NCBI GenBank assembly: GCA_964486935.1
Contig: CAZAPG010000008.1
Coordinates: forward strand, 1 to 64,000
Length of the DNA stretch: 64,000 nucleotides
Direction: 5' to 3'
From: CAZAPG01 sp964486935
GTDB taxonomy: Bacteria > Chloroflexota > Anaerolineae > 4572-78 > J111
Shown: positions 1 through 7,735 of the stretch, piece after piece
Layout of the letters: every line of letters starts with the position of its first letter
How positions within the stretch are numbered: position 1 is the first letter of the stretch
The notes under the pieces: generated by a model
What the model saw: only the letters and a program-made list of their open reading frames with translations
The model's database searches: none
What the model was told of the DNA's origin: nothing
Translations under genes and position numbers: made by a program

Positions 1-36
1 CCTTTGTTTTATGTCATTTTCTTTTCTGTAAATTTT

Positions 37-66
37 TTGGCAAAGCCCGAACGCTTGTGCTATACT
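37..66 (+). promoter_or_regulatory. Predicted sigma-A-type promoter of recN
   Basis: TTGGCA (37-42), an 18-bp spacer and TATACT (61-66) lie upstream of recN, giving an expected start near 73 and a leader of about 45 nt. The same TTGGCA/TATACT combination recurs upstream of miaB, which supports it as this organism's housekeeping consensus. Confidence 0.6.
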
Positions 67-118
67 CAATATTTTAGAAGTAGTTTTCATTTGAACGAGT
101 CAAACGAGGTTTACAACC

Positions 119-1885
119 ATGCTCGTAGAGCTAACCATTCAGGATTTTGCAATTATCGACAAAGTAAAATTAAGATTCGCTCCCGGGTTCAATGTGCTCA
201 CCGGCGAAACCGGCGCCGGCAAATCTATCATCATCGATGCCGTGACCATGCTGCTGGGCGGGCGGGCCGATACCACTTTTGTTCGGGCCAAATGCGAGCA
301 GGCCAGAATAGAAGGCATTTTTAGACTCTCAAAAGGTTTGCGGGCTGTCATCGACCCCATTCTTGAACGCGAAGGGCTGGAAGGCGATGACCCGGATATT
401 TTGATTTTGGGCCGCGAGATTCGCAACAGCGGGCGCAATTTTTGCCGGGTCAATGGCCGCACCATCAATTTGAGCCTTTTAGAAGAAGTCGCCGGCCCGC
501 TGGTGGATATTCACGGCCAAACCGAACACCTGAGCCTGCTGCGGGTTAAACAGCATCAGCAATTTTTAGACCGCTATGGCGGCCTTGAAAACCAGCGCCA
601 AAAGGTTACTGCCGTGGTGCGCCGTCTGCGCCAGGTGCGCCAGGAACTGGCCGACCTGCTGCGCAACGAACAATATCTGGCCCGCAGAATCGACCAGCTT
701 TCGTTTCAGGTAGAAGAGATTGAGGCCGCCAACCTGAAACCCGGCGAAGAAGACGAACTGAACGTGGAACGTAATCGTTTGGCCAACGCCGAACAACTCA
801 GCCAGCTTACCGGCGAAGCCTACGCCCTGTTGATGACCGGCGAAGACGGCGAGCTGACCTCCATTACCGATTTGTTGGGCCAGCTTACCAGGGTCATCAA
901 CAACCTGGGTAAATTAGACCAAACCTGGGCCGAGCAGCGCCAGATGGTCGATAACCTGACCTATCAAATAGAAGACCTGACCACTTTTATCCGCGATTAT
1001 AACGAAAGTATCGATTTTAACTCGGCGCGGCTGCAAGAGATAGAAGAGCGACTTACCCTGATTTTTGGCTTAAAACGAAAATACGGCAGCAATATCGAAG
1101 AAATTATAGAGTTTGGGCGTCGGGCGCAAGCAGAACTCGAAACCCTTAGCCACAACGAAGAGCGGGTTGAACAACTGCGCGAGGAAGAAGAAAAGCTGCG
1201 CCATCAAATTGGTCAACTGGCGGTGGAACTTTCTAAAGCGCGACAAACCGCGTCCCAATCGCTGGCCCAACAAGTCGTTACGCAACTGGCCGACCTGTAC
1301 ATGGAAAAAGCCGATTTCAAAGTTGACATCCAGTGGAACGAGTCGCCCGACGGCGTTTACGTTGATGGCGATGAGGGCGAGCTTAAAACCGTAGCTTTTG
1401 ATGAAAACGGCATTGACCGCATCGAGTTTTTAATCTCCCCCAATCCTGGCGAACCGCTCAAACCAATGGTTAAAATTGCCTCTGGCGGCGAAACCAGCCG
1501 CATTATGCTGGCGCTCAAAACCGTGCTGGCCAATGCCGATGACACCCCTACCCTGATTTTTGACGAGATAGACCAGGGCATTGGCGGGCGTGTGGGCGGC
1601 AAAGTGGGCCAAAAATTACGGGGACTTACCCACAACGGCGCGCATCAGGTGCTGTGCGTTACGCACCTGCCCCAAATTGCCGGATATGCCGAACTCCACT
1701 ACCATGTCAGCAAGCAGGTAAGCGATGGTCGCACCCAAACCGGTATTCAGCCGTTAAAAGATGAGGCCCGGGTAGAGGAACTGGCCCAAATGCTGGGCGG
1801 CCTCAGCGAGAGCACCCGCCAGAGCGCCCGCGAAATTTTAGAAGAGGCCGCGGCCGCCACAACCGCCCTGCCGGTGCAAAATTGA
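119..1885 (+). CDS. recN: DNA repair protein RecN
   Basis: SMC-like ATPase of 588 aa that acts in the cytoplasm in recombinational repair of double-strand breaks. An N-terminal Walker A GETGAGKS lies near residues 28-35. Two long charged helical stretches (roughly 150-220 and 285-400) form the coiled-coil arm. The C-terminal half carries the ABC signature SGGETSRIMLA followed by Walker B TLIFDEID. Length is slightly above that of the E. coli protein. The ATG start follows a well-placed promoter, and the N-terminus LTIQDFAIID is typical of the family. No partner genes are adjacent; a repeat-rich gap follows. Confidence 0.97.
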   Translation: MLVELTIQDFAIIDKVKLRFAPGFNVLTGETGAGKSIIIDAVTMLLGGRADTTFVRAKCEQARIEGIFRLSKGLRAVIDPILEREGLEGDDPDILILGREIRNSGRNFCRVNGRTINLSLLEEVAGPLVDIHGQTEHLSLLRVKQHQQFLDRYGGLENQRQKVTAVVRRLRQVRQELADLLRNEQYLARRIDQLSFQVEEIEAANLKPGEEDELNVERNRLANAEQLSQLTGEAYALLMTGEDGELTSITDLLGQLTRVINNLGKLDQTWAEQRQMVDNLTYQIEDLTTFIRDYNESIDFNSARLQEIEERLTLIFGLKRKYGSNIEEIIEFGRRAQAELETLSHNEERVEQLREEEEKLRHQIGQLAVELSKARQTASQSLAQQVVTQLADLYMEKADFKVDIQWNESPDGVYVDGDEGELKTVAFDENGIDRIEFLISPNPGEPLKPMVKIASGGETSRIMLALKTVLANADDTPTLIFDEIDQGIGGRVGGKVGQKLRGLTHNGAHQVLCVTHLPQIAGYAELHYHVSKQVSDGRTQTGIQPLKDEARVEELAQMLGGLSESTRQSAREILEEAAAATTALPVQN

Positions 1886-1916
1886 CAATTACCGTTTGGC
1901 AATTAACAATTAGGTA
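1885..1916. repeat. Degenerate heptameric repeat block
   Basis: Directly at the recN stop, A/T-rich units of 7 bp follow one another (ATTGACA, ATTACCG, TTTGGCA, ATTAACA, ATTAGGT). The partner block at 2122-2150 carries GTTAATT/GATAATT-type units, so the two flank the gap. One instance of the window-wide heptamer family. Confidence 0.55.
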
Positions 1917-1953
1917 GCTGTGCGCTAGATTGTAGTCGATGCCGCCGGCGTCC

Positions 1954-2075
1954 GCCGAGCGTTAAAACGCCCGGCTACATCAGGTGCAAGCCCGCTAAAG
2001 CAGGCTCAAATAAGCTTTATGAGCCGGTTTTAATCGGCTTTCACCTATATTAGCCTGGCGGCTTTAGCCCCAGGC
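1954..2075. repeat. Cluster of four small hairpins in the recN-TPR gap
   Basis: Four imperfect inverted repeats follow one another: 1954-1974 (GCCGAGCG arm), 1989-2006 (AGCCCGC/GCAGGCT), 2022-2039 (AGCCG/CGGCT) and 2053-2075 (GCCTGG/CCAGGC). Stem sequences differ but the short TTTA/TAAA loops are alike. No open reading frame or T-run is present. It resembles, in organisation only, the multi-hairpin elements at 39024 and 50466. Probably a REP-like interspersed element. Confidence 0.45.
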
Positions 2076-2150
2076 GGTCAATCACGGTTTAATGTGGCGC
2101 TACCACCTTTACCCGTCGCTCAATATTCATTGTTAATTGATAATTGATCC

Positions 2151-3839
2151 ATGTACTATCGCCCCAGAGAAAAACGCCGGCACCCCGCCGTTACCTTTTT
2201 GTTATTTATCATGCTGGTTGCCTTTTCGGCGGTGTTTGTGGCGCTGTTAGGAATATATGTGGGTTACTTTGAAGTGGAAGTGCCCACCATGGCCCAGCGC
2301 TTTGGCCCCACCCCTACCCCCACGCGCCCGGCTCCGCTTTACATTGCCGATGGCGATGAATTTTTTGCCCAGGGCAAACTCAACCAGGCAATTGAAGCCT
2401 ACGAACAGGCCATTCAAATTGACCCCGCCAATCATGTGCCTTACATCCGCCAATCGCGGCTGCTTATCTACACCGGCAACACCTCCAAAGCCCTGGAGCG
2501 GGCCGAACAATCCCTATTGCTCAACCCCGCCAGCGCCGAAAATATGGCCTATTACTGCCGCGCTCTGGATTGGGAAGCGCAATACGGAGCCGCCTTCAAC
2601 GCTTGCTCTTGCGCTATCGAGCTAGACCCTGCCTACGCCGAAGGCTACGCCTTTTTAGCCGAAGTGTACGCCGACCAGGGCGATTGGATTTCGGCAGTCA
2701 ACACCGCCCAGCAGGCCATTGACACTAACTTTCAAAGTATGGATGCCCATCACAATATGGGGTATGTGCGGGAAATTCAGGGGCGTTACCAGGATGCGGT
2801 GAAGTTTTATGAAAATGCCATTAAACTGGCCCCCAATCTGGCCCCCTTATACGTGGCCGCCGGCCGCTCTTACTACTGGCTGGGCGATCTCGCCTTGGCC
2901 GAAGAGCGCTTCAAACAGGCTATTCGCCTCAACCCCACCAGCGCCGAAGCCTACGACCGCCTGGGCTGGACCTACCACACCAACGGCGAACCCACCCGCG
3001 CCATCGACGCCCTGGAGCAGGGACTTGGGGTTGACCCCTCGTTTGACCGGGCCTGGGGCCATTTGGGGCTGGTTTACTACACCCGCCAAAATTTTGAAAC
3101 CGCCATTGAATATTTGCCCAAAGCCATTGAGCTGTCTGAAAACAAGTTTTTGCAGCGCGCCCGCCAGGTTGAAATTCACGCCCAGGTTCAAACCCTCACC
3201 GGGCCGGAAACCATCCCCATTTTACGGGGACGCTTCTCCACGCCCCAACAGGGCGGCGAGTTGCTCTATGTGGCCCAACTTCAGCCCATCGAATATCAAC
3301 CTGTTGAGCCGGAAATTGCTGATGAGGCTTCTGACGCGCCGGCCTGCGTTGCCGAAATTGTGCAATCTATCAAAAGCCCGGGCTTAACCCGGCTTGGCCC
3401 CACCGAGTCTCTGGAGTTTACCCAGGCTTTCAGCCAGACCGGCGGTACGGCTACGCTCAATTTAACCACCGGCAATCTGCTGCTCGACGTTAACAATATG
3501 CCCTACCCCCAAGACACGCCCTACGAAGTTAAAGTGCGCTTCTGGCCCAATCGAGTTGACAGCGTGGGGTACGCCCAGCCCGACGGCAACCAAAAAATTC
3601 AAGCCAATATTCAGTTTGAGGAACGGCTGTCGGCTCCTATCGAGTATTACTACACGCTGGGGCTGGCCTACGCCTATTTAGACCTGTGCGACCAGGCTGT
3701 CCCCTGGCTGCTGACCGCCCTGGAGAAAGATAGCAGCGCCTACAACCCCGCCTGGGCCGGCCTGCGCGAGTGCCCTACCGCGCAATCGCCGCCCACGCCC
3801 ATTCCCACCCCCACGCCCCTGCCAGAAGCCGGCGAGTAA
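2151..3839 (+). CDS. Membrane-anchored TPR-repeat protein
   Basis: 562 aa. A basic N-terminus precedes one transmembrane helix (about residues 13-38). A Thr/Pro linker (near 50-60) leads to an extracytoplasmic region of TPR repeats running to about residue 340 (units such as GKLNQAIEAYEQAIQIDP, LGWTYHTNGEPTRAIDALEQ). A beta-rich segment follows, then a final TPR-like unit (residues 500-540) and a Pro/Thr tail. TPRs mediate protein-protein contacts; the partner is unknown. No conserved operon is visible, and a strong terminator follows immediately. Function beyond scaffolding cannot be assigned. Confidence 0.85.
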   Translation: MYYRPREKRRHPAVTFLLFIMLVAFSAVFVALLGIYVGYFEVEVPTMAQRFGPTPTPTRPAPLYIADGDEFFAQGKLNQAIEAYEQAIQIDPANHVPYIRQSRLLIYTGNTSKALERAEQSLLLNPASAENMAYYCRALDWEAQYGAAFNACSCAIELDPAYAEGYAFLAEVYADQGDWISAVNTAQQAIDTNFQSMDAHHNMGYVREIQGRYQDAVKFYENAIKLAPNLAPLYVAAGRSYYWLGDLALAEERFKQAIRLNPTSAEAYDRLGWTYHTNGEPTRAIDALEQGLGVDPSFDRAWGHLGLVYYTRQNFETAIEYLPKAIELSENKFLQRARQVEIHAQVQTLTGPETIPILRGRFSTPQQGGELLYVAQLQPIEYQPVEPEIADEASDAPACVAEIVQSIKSPGLTRLGPTESLEFTQAFSQTGGTATLNLTTGNLLLDVNNMPYPQDTPYEVKVRFWPNRVDSVGYAQPDGNQKIQANIQFEERLSAPIEYYYTLGLAYAYLDLCDQAVPWLLTALEKDSSAYNPAWAGLRECPTAQSPPTPIPTPTPLPEAGE

Positions 3840-3876
3840 AAAAGGGGCGCATGGCCTGGCCATGCGCCCCTTTAAT
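3838..3876. terminator. Bidirectional rho-independent terminator
   Basis: A perfect GGGGCGCATGGC/GCCATGCGCCCC stem (3844-3870) has an A-run on its left and a TTTAATTT run on its right. It serves both the TPR gene (plus) and pgk (minus), which converge here. Confidence 0.85.
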
Positions 3877-3895
3877 TTATTTATATTTTCTCCTT

Positions 3896-5074
3896 CTATT
3901 TATCATCCAGGGCGGCCACGCCCGGCAGAATTTTGCCCTCTAAAAATTCAAGGCTGGCCCCGCCGCCGGTAGAGATGTGACTCATCTTATCGGCCAGGCC
4001 TGATTGCTCGACGGCGGCGGCGCTATCGCCCCCGCCGATGATGGTGGTGGCCTCTTCCAGGCCGGATAATGCTTTGGCAATGGCAAACGTGCCCTCGGCA
4101 AAGCGAGGAAACTCAAACACGCCCATTGGCCCATTCCACACCACGGTTTTGGCGGCGGCCAGGCGGTTGGCAAAATGGGCGATGGTGGCCGGGCCAATAT
4201 CCAGAATCATCCAGTTATCCGGCACTTCCTCAACCGAAACAACATTGGCCGGGGCGTCAGCCTTAAATTCAGGGGCGATGACGCAATCGACCGGCAAAAT
4301 TAGCTTGTCGCTATGTTGGGCCAGCAGCTTTTTGGCCGTGTCGATAGCTTCCGCTTCCACCAGCGATTTGCCGACGCCGTACCCCTGGGCCACAAAAAAG
4401 GTGTTGGCCATACCGCCGCCAATCAGCAGCGAGTCGACCTTGCTCAGTAAATTTTCAATCACGGCAATCTTATCGGAGATTTTAGCGCCGCCCATAATGG
4501 CTAAAAATGGGCGGGTGGGGTTAGCCAGCGCGCCGCCCAAATAGGTTAGCTCTTTTTCCAGTAGAAAACCGGCCACCGCCGGGCGCAGGGTGTTGGTAAC
4601 GCCGGCGGTTGAGGCGTGGGCGCGATGGGCGCTGCCAAAGGCGTCGTTTACGTATACCTGGCCCAGAGCGGCCAGTTTGGCCGCAAAGTCGGGGTTGTTC
4701 TTTTTTTCTTCGGGGTGAAAGCGGGTATTTTCCAGCAGAATGATATCGCCCGGTTGCATGGTTTTTACCGCCGACTCTACATCCGGCCCCACGCAGTCAT
4801 CTAGCTTTTTTGCCGGTCGATGCAAAAGTTCGCCCAGCCGCGCGCCCACGGCGTCCATTTTGAATTTGGGGTCGGGGGCATCTTTGGGTCGGCCCAGGTG
4901 ACTCATTAAAATAACGCCGGCTCCCTGGTTTAGCAGGTATTCAATGGTGGGTAAGGCCGCCCGAATCCGGCGGTCGTCGGTCACGTTGCCATTTTCCATA
5001 GGCACATTAAAATCAACGCGAACCAGCACGCGTTTGCCTTTAACCTCAACATCTTTGATGGTTTTTTTGTTCAT
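3896..5074 (-). CDS. pgk: Phosphoglycerate kinase
   Basis: Glycolytic enzyme converting 1,3-bisphosphoglycerate and ADP to 3-phosphoglycerate and ATP. At 392 aa it is full length for a bacterial PGK. Visible motifs are VRVDFNVP near residues 18-25, SHLGRP near 58-63, LENTRFHPEE near 115, WNGPMGVFE and GGGDSAAA in the C-terminal nucleotide domain. The ATG is preceded by AAGGAAAG. It is the last gene of a minus-strand run eda, nth, lipoprotein, pgk (22 nt after the lipoprotein) and ends at the shared terminator. Pairing with eda suggests joint sugar-catabolic expression, an inference. Confidence 0.98.
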   Translation of the reverse strand: MNKKTIKDVEVKGKRVLVRVDFNVPMENGNVTDDRRIRAALPTIEYLLNQGAGVILMSHLGRPKDAPDPKFKMDAVGARLGELLHRPAKKLDDCVGPDVESAVKTMQPGDIILLENTRFHPEEKKNNPDFAAKLAALGQVYVNDAFGSAHRAHASTAGVTNTLRPAVAGFLLEKELTYLGGALANPTRPFLAIMGGAKISDKIAVIENLLSKVDSLLIGGGMANTFFVAQGYGVGKSLVEAEAIDTAKKLLAQHSDKLILPVDCVIAPEFKADAPANVVSVEEVPDNWMILDIGPATIAHFANRLAAAKTVVWNGPMGVFEFPRFAEGTFAIAKALSGLEEATTIIGGGDSAAAVEQSGLADKMSHISTGGGASLEFLEGKILPGVAALDDK

Positions 5075-5096
5075 TGGTCTTTCCTTTCAAGTGGGG

Positions 5097-6266
5097 TTAA
5101 TCTTTATTGGCTACGGGCACGGCGGCAAACAACGGGTTGCCCGGACTGCTTAAAACAAGTTCAACATGGTCAAGCTCTTTCAAATCAACCTCAAAAAAAT
5201 AGATAACTTCAATGGATTGGGTTTGAGGGCTTAGGCTTTGAGCTTCAAACCCGGCGCTGGCAGTAACCAGATTCTGTTGGGGAATGCTCAATTTTAGCTG
5301 CTGCCCAAACCGGGTTAAAAAAGCCTGGGCGTCAGCTTCTGAGAGCAGGTTGGCCGGAAGTTGTCGCAAAATCAGGCGCATCCCGGCGCTGCTGTTATGC
5401 TGGCCAATTTCCACCGGGATGACTTCAAACGAAATGATGCTTCCCTGGTGGTCTAGCTTGACCTGCAACACCGACCAGGCCTGGGCCGTGGCGGTGGCAT
5501 CGACAACGGCGGCGGGGTTTACCAGCGGCGATGGCGCGGCGATGGGCGGGATGTTGCCAATCTGGCTGGTTTCCAGCAAATACTCCTGGCTGGGCTGGCG
5601 GGCGTTGTTTTCGTAAAATAATATTTCTGATTTTAACAACGCCCCGGTCTGGTCATCTACCCACAGCGTGCCGTGTAACTCTACCGCGCCGGCAGATTGG
5701 CCTTTGCCCAGGGTTTTGGCTAACTCGGCGGTGATGTATTCCAGATTGTAGCGGGTGGCGGCGCGGCCCTGGAGGGTTTCTTGCCCGGCTTTGGTGGGCA
5801 CGGCCCCCAATTGCGATATTAACCGGATAGGATGGGTTAATGATGTTGCCGGGCTGCCGGAGGGCATGGAGTCTGGTGTTGTTTCAACCCAACCTTTATA
5901 GGTTGACTCGTAAACATAGGCGCGGCCATCAACAATGTAGGTTTCAATCCGGTCGCCGTTGGGGGATTGGGTCACGCTGTAGCTGTTGCCCTGCGCGTCG
6001 TGCTGAAGGATGGTGGTGATGGTAGAAAGAGCGCCGTTGTTGTCTCTGAGGGTGGTGCGGCTTTCGAGTTGATAGCCGGGGAGTTTTTTAAGGTTGTGGT
6101 AAGCCTCAAAGGCCAGATAATCGCCCTGGTCGATGATAGCGACGCCGGTGGCTAACACGCGCCCTTTGCGGTTAAGTTCTTGCAGCCGGTCGAGTGGGCC
6201 ACAGGCCAGCAGAAGCAACAGCAACGCTGCGGCCATAAGTTGCGGACTGAACAGTTTTTGACGCAT
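5097..6266 (-). CDS. Putative lipoprotein of unknown function
   Basis: 389 aa. A short basic start and hydrophobic helix end in the lipobox LLLAC (Cys22), so it is predicted to be lipid-anchored outside the membrane. The middle part (about 60-230) has the beta-strand-rich pattern of LolA/RseB-like lipoproteins (runs such as GDRIETYIVDGRAYVYES), but I cannot name the family. The C-terminal part (about 265-385) looks like a separate beta domain. It lies between nth and pgk, 22 nt upstream of pgk, and is probably cotranscribed. No catalytic motif is evident. Confidence 0.7.
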   Translation of the reverse strand: MRQKLFSPQLMAAALLLLLLACGPLDRLQELNRKGRVLATGVAIIDQGDYLAFEAYHNLKKLPGYQLESRTTLRDNNGALSTITTILQHDAQGNSYSVTQSPNGDRIETYIVDGRAYVYESTYKGWVETTPDSMPSGSPATSLTHPIRLISQLGAVPTKAGQETLQGRAATRYNLEYITAELAKTLGKGQSAGAVELHGTLWVDDQTGALLKSEILFYENNARQPSQEYLLETSQIGNIPPIAAPSPLVNPAAVVDATATAQAWSVLQVKLDHQGSIISFEVIPVEIGQHNSSAGMRLILRQLPANLLSEADAQAFLTRFGQQLKLSIPQQNLVTASAGFEAQSLSPQTQSIEVIYFFEVDLKELDHVELVLSSPGNPLFAAVPVANKD

Positions 6267-6339
6267 AAATCTGTTGGTTTGCCCCTACCCATTGCCTAAA
6301 ATTTTACTCCCGGCGGCCCTAAAGCACAAAATGGCGAGT

Positions 6340-6996
6340 TTACCGGCTGCGGGTTACGCCAACCCGGTTGCAATATTCAATAAGGGGGCATTTGCTGCAC
6401 CACGGCGATTGGGGGGTGCAGAGATTTTGCCCCATGCTCACCAGCAAACCATTTATTTCAAGCCAATATTCCTGGGGCAACTTGTCGCGCAGGGCAAACT
6501 CGGTTTGCTCCGGGGTTTTGGTTTGAATGTAGCCCCAGCGGTTGCAAATACGGTGAACGTGGGTGTCTACACAGATGCCGGGTTTGTTAAAGCCGGCGGT
6601 GACAACCAGATTGGCGGTTTTGCGCCCTACGCCCGGCAGTTCCAGCAGTTTATCCAAATCGTCCGGCACGCTGCCGCCGTAATCGTCAATCAGCTTTTGA
6701 GAGATTTGCAGGATGCTTTTGGCCTTGTTGCGATAAAAGCCGACCGGATAGATAATTTTTTCGATTTTCTCCGGCGAGTGGCGAATCATATCGTAGGGGT
6801 TATCGGCCAGGGCAAACAGTTTAGGGGCCACCTGCGCGGTGAGTGTATCTTTGGTGCGCAGGCTCAGAATTGTAGCGATGAGGATTTGGTACGGCCCCCA
6901 CTCATCTTTGGCTTTGTCGTCAACCAGGGCAGGCGTCCATTTCTGCGCTTTTTGGCGCAAAATTTTGATGACCGGGTGAATCTCTTGGTCTTGCAT
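6340..6996 (-). CDS. nth: Endonuclease III (DNA glycosylase/AP lyase)
   Basis: Base-excision repair enzyme of 218 aa that removes oxidised pyrimidines and cleaves the abasic site. The helix-hairpin-helix LPGVGRKTANLV contains the catalytic Lys126, and the catalytic Asp144 lies in VDTHVHR. The [4Fe-4S] cluster motif C-x6-C-x2-C-x5-C is complete (Cys193, 200, 203, 209). The ATG lies 2 nt after the eda stop, so the two genes are translationally close and likely one operon. Confidence 0.97.
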   Translation of the reverse strand: MQDQEIHPVIKILRQKAQKWTPALVDDKAKDEWGPYQILIATILSLRTKDTLTAQVAPKLFALADNPYDMIRHSPEKIEKIIYPVGFYRNKAKSILQISQKLIDDYGGSVPDDLDKLLELPGVGRKTANLVVTAGFNKPGICVDTHVHRICNRWGYIQTKTPEQTEFALRDKLPQEYWLEINGLLVSMGQNLCTPQSPWCSKCPLIEYCNRVGVTRSR

Positions 6997-6998
6997 AG

Positions 6999-7649
6999 TT
7001 ACTTACCTAACTGGGCCTGCTCCCACACCGCCTGCAAGGCCCTGGCGGTAGAGATGATTTCGGCCATGGTGCTGTGTGGCCCGGCAACCAGACTGCCGCC
7101 CACGCCCACGGCGGCGGCTCCGGCCCGCGCATAATCGGCCAGATTGTTGACGCCGATGCCGCCGGTTGGCACAAACTCAACATCATCCAGCGGAGCGCGC
7201 AGCGCCTTTAAATAGCCTGGTCCTAGCGCGTCGGCGGGAAAGAGTTTGAGCATGCGACAGCCGGCCGCCACGGCGCTTTCAACCTCGGTGGGGGTTAGCA
7301 CGCCGGGCAGGTGCAGAATATCTTTGGATTGGGCCAGTTTTACAACAGCAACGTCAAAACCGGGGGCTACCAAAAACTGCGCGCCGGCATCGAGGGCAGC
7401 TTGCGCCTGCCGCGTTGTGCGCACGGTTCCGGCCCCAACCAGCATATTATCGCCGGCGCGCTGGCGCATTTGGGCAATAGCTTCTAAGGCATTGCTGGTA
7501 TTCATGGTGATTTCCATAGTTAACACCGGCGAGGCCAGCAGCGCGTCGCCCACTTCTATCAGTTTGTCTAGCGGAAAGTCGCCGCGAATAATGGCGACCA
7601 ACCTGCCGGATTTGATTCGGTGGGCGGTTTGTTGGATGTTGGATGTCAT
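6999..7649 (-). CDS. eda: KDPG/KHG aldolase
   Basis: Class I aldolase of 216 aa that splits 2-keto-3-deoxy-6-phosphogluconate to pyruvate and glyceraldehyde 3-phosphate (Entner-Doudoroff pathway) or related 2-keto-4-hydroxy acids. The general-base Glu46 (EITMNT) and Schiff-base Lys135 (KLFPAD) are present, as are the phosphate-binding GAGTV and PTGGIG motifs. It is the first gene of the minus-strand run ending in pgk, behind an extended -10 promoter. No edd or kdgK lies in the window, so the exact substrate is uncertain. Confidence 0.93.
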   Translation of the reverse strand: MTSNIQQTAHRIKSGRLVAIIRGDFPLDKLIEVGDALLASPVLTMEITMNTSNALEAIAQMRQRAGDNMLVGAGTVRTTRQAQAALDAGAQFLVAPGFDVAVVKLAQSKDILHLPGVLTPTEVESAVAAGCRMLKLFPADALGPGYLKALRAPLDDVEFVPTGGIGVNNLADYARAGAAAVGVGGSLVAGPHSTMAEIISTARALQAVWEQAQLGK

Positions 7650-7709
7650 TGATTAGTTCCTTATTGATGTTGGATAGGGCCGGGCGGTTGCGCCTGCCCC
7701 AACCGACCC

Positions 7710-7718
7710 ATTATAGCA
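7710..7718 (-). promoter_or_regulatory. Predicted extended -10 promoter of the eda-nth-lipoprotein-pgk run
   Basis: On the minus strand TGCTATAAT is read from 7718 to 7710, an extended -10 element. No good -35 is visible. It lies between the upstream lipoprotein stop (7736) and the eda start (7649). The identical nonamer occurs at 16448-16456 and before the tRNA-Ser genes. Confidence 0.5.
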
Positions 7719-7735
7719 TATTCGCTGTAATTGCG

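Noticed and set aside
6274..7134. 286-codon plus-strand frame antisense to nth and eda
   Set aside because: Nth and Eda have complete catalytic and cluster residues on the minus strand.
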